A stretch of 64,000 nucleotides of DNA, taken from Datisca glomerata. Lineage: Eukaryota > Streptophyta > Magnoliopsida > Cucurbitales > Datiscaceae. Positions 22,515 to 32,461 of the stretch are shown here, piece after piece. The position numbers and the translations under genes were made by a program. The notes beneath the pieces were generated by a model. That model saw only the letters and a program-made list of their open reading frames with translations, did no database searches and was not told the DNA's origin. The stretch spans positions 1,642,558 through 1,706,557 of the forward strand of contig QANY01007891.1 of NCBI GenBank assembly GCA_003255025.1, written 5' to 3'. The number at the start of each line of letters is the position of its first letter. Within the stretch, counting starts at the first letter, position 1.

Positions 22515-22719
22515 GTACTTGTGGGGTTTTGGGTCATAATAAGAATATTTGTAAGAATTCTGTTAAAGATAGTGAGGGAGGTGTTTTAGAAAAAAAGCTT
22601 GACCTGATGTGTGTTGATGGTTATGTTTTTAGTTTGCTAGTAAACTAGTTTTGTATTAATAGATTTTATCCTTATTTAGTATGATGTTTACTTTAGATGA
22701 TTTTTTCAATCTTAACTCG

Positions 22720-23200
22720 AACATGTCAATGACCAAGTGAATTTTATGGATAATGATTATATACTCATAGACACTCATAGTATACTGTAATATACTTATA
22801 TTATATTATTCTATGAATCATATAACTTCTTTAACATCTTTTTTATGTAATATTGTAATCATTTATTTACCATAATGTATTTTTGCTTGTTTTCACTTGT
22901 ATTTATAGACATATTCTGTAGAACTTATCTACTGATATGAACAAGTTAGGATAAGTGAATACTATGGACATTGATTATAAACTCAGAGTATATTAACATT
23001 TCCTTACATGTATATACTTTATCAAAACAGTCTATATCAAAATAATATTTCATCATTTTCACCTGTTTAACATTTAAATATTGATTTTCAACAAGAACTT
23101 ATGTAATGATTCAATCATATTATGATAACTGAATACTATGGGTATTGATTATATACCAATAGTATACTAGCACTTTCTCACTTGTATAAACACTAATAAA
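22720..23200. repeat. Imperfect ~190-bp repeats (three units)
   Basis: The motif 'gtgaat..tatgga.a.tgattata.actcatag.tatact' recurs near 22735, 22950 and 23130, with long AT-rich spacers between. This resembles the subterminal arrays of some Mutator-like elements. Confidence 0.5.
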
Positions 23201-23457
23201 ACAATATATAGCAAATGAATTTTTCATATCTTTCAAACTGTTCAACATCAAATTCCATAAAAAATCCTTCAAAATCAGTGAAATATTCGTCACATTATCA
23301 TCACCTATTCAAATCCATCAACAACTAATCCTAAAGTCATAAAAAATAGTATACATCCATATGTTGTAGCAGTAGTTTAAAAAGTTTGAAATCCAAATAA
23401 TAATAAACCAACAATTTATGACGAATCCATTAATCAACTTTTCGAAAGAAAGAGAGA

Positions 23458-23480
23458 GGGGGGGGGGGGGGGGNGGGGGG
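23458..23480. repeat. Poly-G run containing an N
   Basis: 16 G, one N at 23474, then 6 G. The only ambiguous base I noticed; its length is probably unreliable. Confidence 0.9.
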
Positions 23481-23553
23481 AGAGGGAGAGAGATAGATAG
23501 ATAAATAAATAGATAGAGGGAGTAAAGATGGATAGATAGTAGAGAGAAAGAGA
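23481..23553. repeat. GA/GATA microsatellite, left arm
   Basis: (GA)n and (GATA)n mixtures ending in the 33-base unit 23521-23553, which recurs at 26387-26419 on the other side of the mitochondrial insert. Confidence 0.85.
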
Positions 23554-23597
23554 CATAACCTATTTCACCTAGTAGTGCTAATTTCTCCCTTTTTAGA

Positions 23598-23759
23598 ATG
23601 GCTCTAGTGGCTACATTTATGTTAAGTCTGGTCGCTCGGGCCGTTGTACCTTTTGATTATGGTATGGTATTGTTAGATCCGAACATAGGGCTATTTTATT
23701 TGTTTGCCATATCTTCGCTAGGTGTTTATGGAATTATTATAGCATGTTGGTCTAGTAAT
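23598..23759 (+). pseudogene. nad1: Mitochondrial nad1 exon 1 fragment
   Basis: Translates as '[20 protein letters not shown]' and '[18 protein letters not shown]', then 'IIIA.WSSN', matching complex I subunit 1 transmembrane segments. The match stops abruptly after WSSN, where unrelated mitochondrial-type sequence begins; the open frame runs on 78 bases by chance. It lacks the first ~75 residues and all following exons, so it is non-functional in the nucleus. Confidence 0.88.
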
Positions 23760-25219
23760 TATGGGGCGGCCATTCGGTTGCCTATGATACTAGGACCAAT
23801 AGGTCAAAACTGGGTTTGTGCTGCAGGTGTTGAATGATCTAATCTATACAGGTGTGGGCTTACAGGGCTAGGGTCAGGCACGATTTAGAGAAAACACTTT
23901 TCCTTTGCAGCAGGGTTAGGGAAAATCATTCAAGCGCCGAGATGGAGATGGCTCTGCTACGATAGAGGATGAAAGAGAATCCGTAGGCAACTAGTCGTTA
24001 CTAGAAGATGATAAAGATGCATGCTACTCTTCCTTATTAGAAGAGCGAGGTGCAAGGTGTAGGCTGCTTAATAGAGGGCTACGACCCTCGCGCGAACTAC
24101 TAGAAAATGGTGATCTCATTAGATCATTAGTGAAAGAAGGACCAACGATGATCCTATCTTAAAGGAGGAGGAGGAGTAGGAGGAGTCAGTCTTCTTTGAA
24201 GATCGAGGAAGAAAGAAAAAAGACAATTATGCCATTTGGAAGAAGTCTTCTATAGAGGGAAAGCCTGTTATGAGTAAGTGGAGAGGAAAGATCTCCAGAA
24301 ATTCTTATCTCATTCCATTCCAGTGGCTTGACCAGTAACAATGGCGAAAACTAAAAAAACCATGGTTTCCCGGTAGAACCCCATTTCGCCCAAGTTGTTG
24401 CGAAACCGGAAAAAGAAGTGATTTTTCGCACAGCTTGCTCATAGTGCAGGTCCCACTTATATATTTTATTTGGCCGAAGAAGCATAAGACAAGCTGGATT
24501 TCTTACCTTCTTGGGACTCTATGGACCAAGATATGCTTTCATTATATGGGCAATACTGATCTACTTTAGTAGATCATATGGATGTAGAAAAAGCTTCTGA
24601 TTTTCATGAATTAGAAAGATCTCTTTTCCATTTCTATTTACCCAGTTCATATCTTTCTTTCATGTGTTCCCAGGAGCAATTCGATCTCTTCAATATTGGG
24701 AACCTCGTTCCATCGGTTCATACTTAATTATTAAAAGAAAGAGGTTTTTAGACAAAGTGCATCTGTCGAAAGAACAATACGAGACGAAGCATCGGGTCCT
24801 GGATAAGATGCAGTAGAGAACAACACTGTAAAGAAACGCACAAGCAACTTCGATTCGGTTTCCATCAGATAGGCAAAGATTTATGTCAAGTATACCGCAA
24901 TGAAAAAGCAATATAGAGAGGCCAGCCGGAAACAGAACAAATTCTGCTGTTGCTTCTGAGTTCGCATGACTTCGTTATCGGTCACCCATGAGTCTTTAGC
25001 CTTGCAAGGTAGTCCTTGCTGATTCACACGGGATTCCACGTGCCCCATGCTACTCAGGTCAGAGCGTAAGCTAGTGATGCTTTCGGCTAATGGACTCTCA
25101 CCATCTAGGGTGCAGCACTTCATTGCTTCACCTAGCAGCACGACGCTTGTATTGCTCTCCCACAATCTCATTTTCACGGTTTAGGCTGCTCCCATTTCAC
25201 TCGCCGCTCGCTCTCTCTA
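23760..25219 (+). other. Mitochondrial spacer/intron-like DNA
   Basis: A degenerate plus-strand reading near 24560-24720 ('DHMDVEKASDFHELERSLF' and following) looks coding-like but I could not assign it. Sequence just before 25220 could be the 3' part of the last nad1 intron. No complete gene. Confidence 0.4.
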
Positions 25220-25453
25220 GGAGGTTGGCCGCATATCCTAGATCTTCCCATTTTCAAGAAGATCCCGAGATCGATATGGTTTAGTATCACGGTGATTCTC
25301 TTTCTCTTTATATATATAGGAGTTCATGCAACATTTCCACGATATCGTTATGATCAATTAATGGGACTTGGATGGAAAGAGTTCTTGCCTCTATCATTAG
25401 CTCGGGTAGTAGTCGTTTCTGGTGTTTCGGTCACCTTTCGATGGCTCCCTTAA
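25220..25453 (+). pseudogene. nad1: Mitochondrial nad1 last exon
   Basis: A 77-codon open stretch ending in TAA. It begins '[15 protein letters not shown]' and ends '[19 protein letters not shown]' followed by '[17 protein letters not shown]'. This is the C-terminus of NADH dehydrogenase subunit 1. Several residues differ from the usual plant sequence (for example His for Pro after GGWP), fitting an unconstrained nuclear copy or unedited RNA positions. There is no upstream start. Confidence 0.92.
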
Positions 25454-26386
25454 TTCTGTGTGAGGAATTGACTTATTTCCTAGCGAAGACGCACGGGACA
25501 TATTCCGGATGACAGTTCGACTGGTTAAAGTGATCGATGAGCTAAACAGAGGATCCCGCTAGCGCCCGCCCAGGTCAAGGGTCTCCCCGATATCTTTTAT
25601 GGAAGAGGAATCAAGGTTTTTGGCTTGGAATAAAGCTAGGGCCCTGATCGAGCAACTAGTAGTCCTATCAATCTACCTTTCCAAACACAATATCTTGAGT
25701 ACCTATGTAGTGACCACATCTGCTGGCATGTGATGTTTGGACATAGAATCGAGTCCTTGTGAATGGGCAGAGCCCCCTTAGTAGCGGGTATTAGGTTAGG
25801 GGATACCCGCAGAACCGTGTAATTGTGGAATAAGCTACGCACGTTATATGTCCTTTAAAGCTACCGTTAAGGAGGTCTCAAAGATAGGAGAACGAGATAT
25901 GAGCACTAGTGTGTTAAAGGAAAAATGGGTACTTATTAATGGACATATGAAAATCGTATGAATTGATAAGACCTGATCTCCGATCTCTTACACGAAAAGG
26001 CTCTAAAATGTCGATCGGAACCCGGTTTGAGATCCTTCTATCATAGATTCCCTTCACCAAGTCATCGCCAGCAATCAACTCTTATCCCTTGGTGTCAAAG
26101 AGCGAGTTCCTTTCTTGTCTTGCCCAAAAATTGTCTTTATTCTCATTGGAGAAAGACCCTCTCTAGATATCTAAAGATAGAGAGATGTGAAAGAAAGTCA
26201 TAGCCTTATGTTATTGCCGCCCCCGACTTACGACATTTATGCTACTACTACTGTGATGTGAAGCAGTACAGTTAAGTTCATAACATCTACAACTACTTCT
26301 TTCAAACCCAACCCCCTACTCTTGCATTTTTCTTTTTGTAACCCCTTCTTATTTCAAAGACAACAACGTATTCTCAAACCAGATAT
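25454..26386 (+). other. Rest of the mitochondrial insertion, unassigned
   Basis: Composition stays mitochondrial-like up to the minisatellite at 26387. No gene was recognised. Confidence 0.5.
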
Positions 26387-26783
26387 AGTAAAGATGGATA
26401 GATAGTAGAGAGAAAGAGAGAGAGAGAGAGAGTAAATATGGATATATATTAGAGAGAAAGAGAGGGAGAGAGAGAGAGAGTAAAGATGGATAAATAGTGG
26501 AGAGAAAGAAAGAGAGAGTAAAGATGGATAGATAGTAGAGAGAAGAGAGAGAGGGGGGGAGGGAGACAGAGTACGGAGAGAGATAGAGAGAGAGATAGAG
26601 AATGAAAGTAGAGATTAAAAAAGTAGACATGGAGAGAGTGACAGTAGAAAGAAAAAACAAAGATAGAGAGAATGTGTGTGTGAGAGAGAGAATGAGAGGG
26701 AGAGAGAAAGACATATGGATAGAGAGAGACATATAGATAGACAGAGAGAGAGAGAAATAGTGAGAGAAGAGAGAGGGAGAGGG

Positions 26784-26818
<35 letters not shown>

Positions 26819-26973
26819 ACGAGAGAGAGATAGTGAAAGAGAGAGAGAGAACCGAGAGAAACACACAAAGAGAGAAGGAGAGCCATAGAGAGAGAGAGGG
26901 AGCGAAAGTTGGAGACAGAGAGAGAGAGAGAAAGAGAGAGGGGGGAGAAAGTTAGGGGGAGAGAGAGAGACAA
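26387..26973. repeat. GA-rich minisatellite/microsatellite array
   Basis: Begins with four variant units of a ~35-50 bp repeat ('agtaaagatggatagatagt' plus 'agagagaaagaga', at 26387, about 26430, 26478 and 26517). It then passes into (GA)n with short (TA)n and (GT)n tracts. Serine/leucine-rich minus-strand and arginine/glutamate-rich plus-strand frames here are repeat artefacts. Confidence 0.9.
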
Positions 26974-29900
26974 TTTGTTGCTTTTCCTTGGTTGTTCCTA
27001 ATATATCAAAAAATGTATTCAGTCATTATATACAAAAATCTGATTATATGTGCAGAAATTAGTGTTTTGTGTCCATATTTACCTCTGATTCAGCAACTGA
27101 TTTGTCTTTGCCTTGTTGATTCCTTCTTTGTTTGTCATATTTTTTTTACTTTTTTTTTGCACTGCCTTTTGGCCTCGTCGTATTTCTGTCAAATTTTTAG
27201 ATACATATAAGCATGTTAACACAATTAACAATAGATCAATATCGTACATTGAGTTCACACTTATTACATATATGTTTATGTACTACATGCATATACATAT
27301 ATACTATTTGTTGTTCTGTCATTGCAATCATACTACTCTAACGTAATACTTCACATGTCAGTTTGTATATTTTAGGATACAGTTAAGCACACAATGAACA
27401 ATACGTAATCGTGGTACATTGAAGTTACGGTTATATATATATATATGGTTATATACTTAAGGCATATAAATATATACGACTTGTTGTTTTGTTACTGTCA
27501 ATCACAAGAATTTCTAAACCTTTGTCTCTGAAAATCAGTAATGCAGACCAATAATGATTTTCAGTTTTAATTAGTAACTAAATATACCAGTAATGATCTT
27601 AAATCAATAACTAAATATATTGTAGTGAACTTAAGTAACACAATATAAAACGAAAACCAGTAACAATTACTATATAATGAAAGATACCTTGTTTGCTAGC
27701 GATGGTCGAGATGGACTTGAGTTTGAACCTCTATTTCATAAATTCATTAAAAAATCAGTAAGGAACTTCAGTTTACACGAGTAACGAACTTCAGAAAATC
27801 AGTGCTCATTCAATCCACATTTTTAACACCAAAGAAGCTTTCAAGCTCTTTTTTTTCTCAATATTTGTTCTCCACATTTTTGCTTATTTTTCTTCAAGTT
27901 TTCTTGGTTCGGTTTTTTGTTCGGTCCTAGTTCAGTTTTTGGTATGGTCAAGTTCAATTCGGTTTGGTTTATTTTTTATTCCGTTGACGGTTTCATTTTT
28001 TCAGTCCAAGTCTTGGTTTTGTGTCGTTACTCTACTAGTAGAATTTTGACAAGTCAGTTCGATTAAGGTGGTGAAGTTGGTTCCTCTTCGGCTGCCTCAA
28101 ACCATTTATCTTGAAAAATAGAAGTCGTTATCAACCTTAGTACCACAAGTGAGAGAACATAACTTTTTTAAAGAAACTGTGCAAACATGACTCGATTTGA
28201 TTTCTTATTATTTTGTTACTCGGTCCGTATTGTTTTAACGTTGGTAAATATTTACATTTCGTAATTATGACCTTCACATTACTTTCTATATTTACAGAAT
28301 TGATTTATTATTATTATTTTCATTTAATTTCATAATGCAATACGCTGTTTTCAACAAAATAAAATTTAGAAGCGAATTAAGAAGCCCGTATTTAGCTTTA
28401 TAGCTTACATGCATAGATGAAACAATATAATGGTTTTTTGTTGATTTGATCAAAAGCTCTAAAATGCTCTTTCTAGAAGTTGGTTCTTCTTCATATCCTT
28501 GTTAAAAAATGACGTATGATCACATCAAGGAACCAAAAATAAAAGTAAGACATTTAATTATTTTTACTTATGTTACAATTTATATATGCATACATCCATT
28601 TATCTTTTCTCAGTTAATTGGTTGAGGGATTTTTAAATTGTCTATTTATGTAAGTATCTATTTATGTCTTTTCTTATGTTATATAAATTTATGTTGGTTT
28701 TCTTATGTTTCTATTTTGTTATGAAGAACAATCCTAAAAAGAAAATTTGCAAATAACCAATAAATGCAACATTGAGTTTTTTCCTCTACAAAACAGAGTC
28801 GTAGTCGATCAATTAACAATGCATTTACATGTTCAGCATTCAAGTGTCCTTTGATAACACTGTTAATGAACTAATCATATTTCAAATGAAATTTGCAATT
28901 TATATGAATTTATGTTTTGTCACTTTATTGTTGGAAGGTGTTTCTACACATTTTTTAATGTTTTTTATACTTGAATATCGAAGAAGTTTAATAATACAGT
29001 ATGAATAAGAACATTTATTAATTATAATAAATGTACAACATTTACTTTTACTTATATTTGTTGAAGAATTTGTTGTTTGTGTTTCCATTCAAGGAAGGAA
29101 GAACCCAAATCAAGCAACAAAGATATGGATGCTCACAAACAAAGTTGAAAGTCAAATGATCTGAAGGTATCGAGAATTTTTGTTTATGACTGGAGAAGTG
29201 ATTTCTTCTTTGTGGTATTTGGTTTTTGTTTATCTAAAACATATTTAGTTATGAATAGAGAAGTGATAACTGTTCTGTGATAACTGAAATGTTGACATGT
29301 GTAATTCCATAAATATTTAGGTACTTGTTGATAACTGCTTTGTGGGATTTGCTTTCTATTTATTATGAAGGAGTGCATTAGTTGATATATTAATCTCATT
29401 CCTAAATGGTGTGGATATTTGTCATTTGCTCTTGCACTTTTTTTTATAATTTTTTTTTTTTTGCTTTTGGAATAGAGTTTTGTATTAATATGTTTTGGTT
29501 GAAAATGTACTTGAGTGCTTTGTGGCTTACTTTTTCTAGAATATTTTTAGGTTTTAATTTTGGGAAGTTCAAATATTGTCACCACATAATTTATAAGTTT
29601 GATAAGATATGTCTTATCTTTCTCTAAGATGTCTCTGAACTTATCAATAGTTTGGCTATTGATAAAGTTAACTGAAAATTATATTAAATGTGAATTAAAA
29701 ATCAATTGTAAAAATCCTTACATTGTAAACAATTTAAAAAAATACCTCATTGTCAGTCAATATAGATTTCAATACTTCAATTTATGTTCTATTATTTGAG
29801 TAGGATTTCATGATGCCATTCGGCAGTACCAAACCTTAAGAGTCCATTCTTTTTGAAAAGCACACAATTCTCTTATGAAGATGGTGCAAGCCATGGCTCC

Positions 29901-30508
29901 ATTCCAAAAGTAATTATTGGTAGAAAACTGAAAATGAAATTACACTTGTTTTCTAAATGTAGGTCACATCAAAAGTCTGTTATGGTTGATTTGGTTTATG
30001 AGTGGGGTGGATATTATATAACCATAGAATTTAATGGGTAATTAATCATAACCGTTTTGTAGTATTTAGATATGCACTGCTTGATTTTTAGTGAGAATGA
30101 TTGCGCTTTTTGGAGTGGTAGTTGTACTCCAATTTATTGTGTTTAATTGTCATTTCGATCCTTTTAGTTGCGCCCATATTTTATATGGTTAACTGACATT
30201 TTTCATCTTTTTGTATTTGCAATAAGTAATTTTGAAATGTAGTAATGTATTAATAAAAAATAGAGATGATGTTGTATAGAATGTTTGAAATCAAGTTACT
30301 TTCGCTGCTCTATATTGGATCATTCTATAATAAAGATCGTCACATTATAATTTTTGAAATTCAATTTCACTGATTCTATTAACAAAAGTAAATATCAATC
30401 TTTTTTGTTGTTGTGAGCTCATTCTAATTATGTCCAGTATTAGTTTTCATGAGTGTTTTGGGAACTTTTCATAAACTTTTGTTGATTAATTCTTACTTTT
30501 GATTGGTG
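26974..30508. other. AT-rich intergenic stretch
   Basis: Two related ~140-base segments (about 27195-27330 and 27370-27510) share 'acattga.tt.ac..tta.atata', then 'acttgttgttttgt.a.tg.caatca'-like words, suggesting an old duplication. Open frames around 29400-30040 have no recognisable domain. Confidence 0.5.
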
Positions 30509-30565
30509 CACTACAAGAAAAGCTAGTTTTAACCACAGAAGTCAATTTATCGCTAAAAGCTAGTT

Positions 30566-30597
30566 TTTAGCGACCAGACTTTTTCTTGGTCGCTAAA
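30566..30597. repeat. Subterminal hairpin 1 of the CACTA element
   Basis: 'tttagcgacca' and 'tggtcgctaaa' form a perfect 11-bp stem around a 10-base loop. Confidence 0.85.
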
Positions 30598-30724
30598 GAT
30601 GACCTATTGCGACGACGTTTTTACATGTCGCAATAAGCTTCACCTGGAAAAAATAACTTGGGCGGGCAAATTTTTTTAGGGCTTTTACCGATGAAAGTTT
30701 AAATTCATCACTAAAAGCCCTATT

Positions 30725-30756
30725 TTTAGCGACCAATTTACTATTTGGTCGCTAAA
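30725..30756. repeat. Subterminal hairpin 2 of the CACTA element
   Basis: A second perfect 11-bp stem with the same arms as hairpin 1, about 160 bases downstream. Probably a transposase-binding array. Confidence 0.85.
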
Positions 30757-31609
30757 AGCCTCTGGCTTTCACCGATAAAATTACTAGTTCATGCCTGAAA
30801 GCTCCCTAACCTTGTTAAAATGATGTCGTCTTAACAAGGTAGGCATCTCCATAAACAAAAAGAAGAAAAGCCTCTCATTCCCCATTCACCTCTTCCCCGA
30901 CGACAGAGAGCTTCCTCACGCGTACAAATGCTTTCCCCATTCACCCCCCACCCCGCGACAGAGATCCTCCGTTTACCGCCGATCGTCTCCGACAATACAT
31001 TTCCCAGGAGAGCTTCCACGGTGAGCTTCACACCGAGCTTTCACAACAAGTTTCCCCAGCGAGCTTTGAAGCTCGTCATCATCATTTGAAGCTCTTGCTA
31101 TATGAGAGTTAGGTCTTTGATTTTAGGTAAGATGATTTCGTTTCTATTTGTTCTCTATTTTTATGTTTTGCATTCATCAACCCTGTATACTATGACAGCC
31201 ATTGTCTGCTATCCTTTTGTTTCGTAAATGTGTTTTGATACCCAACATATTATCTTTATTCAGCTTATAGTAATTTTGAACCTGCGTTTGATGATATAAT
31301 ATTTAGCTAAACCGAAAAACTCATGGAAGATAAAGCAATAAGATGATTCTTGGCATGATTCATGATAATACCTCTACCTCCATACAAGATTCAAAGAAAC
31401 TAAGTTCAACTTCAAGTTGTTTTCTGTAAATGTAATCACTATTAATATGAAAATGGTACTACGAAATGGATAAACAAATTCTTTATTTTATCATTATAAC
31501 TAATTTGATTAGAACTAATATTTAATTTTGGAGTTATAAACTCCTCTTTGTGTCTTTTCTAATTTATTATTTATCAATTTCATAAATTGATAAATAAATA
31601 TTTGTGTTT

Positions 31610-31810
31610 TCCTTATATAGAGGTTAGGAATGGACAAAAGCAGCATGTGCACTTGCACTGTCTCCATAGAGAAATTATTAGTAATGATGGTCATAATGTG
31701 ACTCTACCAGTTTTATATATCGAATCACTTTTATATAAGTTTTTTCTTATATAGAGAGTTTGGAATGGACAAAAATAGCATATGCACTTGCTTGGTCTCT
31801 ATGTGATTAT
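31610..31810 (+). repeat. Diverged direct repeat upstream of the transposase
   Basis: The block 'tatatagag.tt.ggaatggacaaaa..agcat.tgcacttgc' occurs at about 31613 and 31751. A shorter related word with ATGGACAA is at the transposase start (32462), suggesting local duplication of its first exon. Confidence 0.5.
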
Positions 31811-32461
31811 TTTGATAAGTACAAGTACATATTATTGAATTTCTTTTTTATTTGGTTGACCAAGCTAATATTTCCTTAAGAGAATGGATGAGTGTCATTG
31901 GTTTCTTGGATTCAGAGTTGTTTCAAAAAAATCATTTGTATCTTTAACAAAAAAACATCTAAACATCTATTTTTTCTTCAATGACTAGAAGGGTTCTTGT
32001 CGGAATCCACACAATCCTACTTACTACTATATACTTGATGAAGTTATTTGACTAAAAATTTATTGAGTTTCTTAATCGATAAAAGACAGTCCATAATCTA
32101 TATGTATAAATTATTCAAAGGTAAGAGGCTTTGAGAAATAGTTTTTTTGTTGTTGTTAGGTAAAAGAATTTATTTATAAATATTTTTACTTGATCATAGT
32201 AGATGACAACTAGAAATATATGCATCAAGAATAACAAAATATCTGAAACACGAGATCAATTATTATTGATATAAGTGATTTCAAAATAATAGTATGTGTT
32301 AGTACAAATATAACATTTATAACGAGTAATGGTTTAGTGATATGAAGAAAAATATGTGAACATAGCCCCTCTTAATTAACTTTACCTTTTAATCTCTTTA
32401 ATTTAGGGATATTTTGTTGAGAGTTTCTCTAAATAATTATTTAATTTATAGAGTTTCAAAA

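Larger units (their letters stand above)
21762..22560 (+). pseudogene. MuDR-type transposase, internally deleted
   Basis: 21762-22196 encodes the N-terminal region and much of the MuDR DNA-binding domain ('EFKKALHLIALKHNFQF...SNREGYIVRC'). After a TAG at 22194-22196 the same frame continues with 'WFVRASRYRGCEI', and, after another break, with 'CSLDIVQSDHRQATS' and 'YYKAW' plus 'ALDMIRGYP'. At that point a normal MULE transposase would enter its DDE catalytic domain. Here it jumps directly to a C-terminal CCHC-like zinc knuckle ('CSTCGVLGHNKNIC'). The catalytic domain is missing, so the product would be inactive even without the stops. Confidence 0.8.
23556..26386 (+). other. Mitochondrial DNA insertion (NUMT)
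   Basis: A ~2.8-kb block with a composition unlike its flanks, carrying two separate pieces of mitochondrial nad1 (23598-23759 and 25220-25453). In plant mitochondria nad1 is split into dispersed trans-spliced exons, so finding an exon-1 piece and the last exon only 1.5 kb apart implies rearrangement before or during insertion. The rest is spacer or intron-like and was not identified. The nad1 frames remain largely open, so the insert is younger than the psaB insert. Confidence 0.85.

Noticed and set aside
23598..23837. A complete nad1-like gene
   Set aside because: Only about 54 residues match nad1. The frame then runs into unrelated sequence, with no N-terminus and no other exons in order.
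26349..26973. Long Ser/Leu-rich (minus) and Arg/Glu-rich (plus) open frames
   Set aside because: They are translations of a GA/TC microsatellite. All frames are open because the repeat lacks stops; no domain and no gene structure.
29406..30041. Three plus-strand open frames of 62-73 codons
   Set aside because: T- and A-rich composition gives Phe/Leu/Asn/Lys-rich products without motifs; no splice structure links them.
15740..30509. Pairing the CACTA-like end at 15749 with the CACTA start at 30509 as one element
   Set aside because: The two termini point away from each other and their subterminal words differ (ccgcc/ggcgg against tagcgacca), so they belong to different families.
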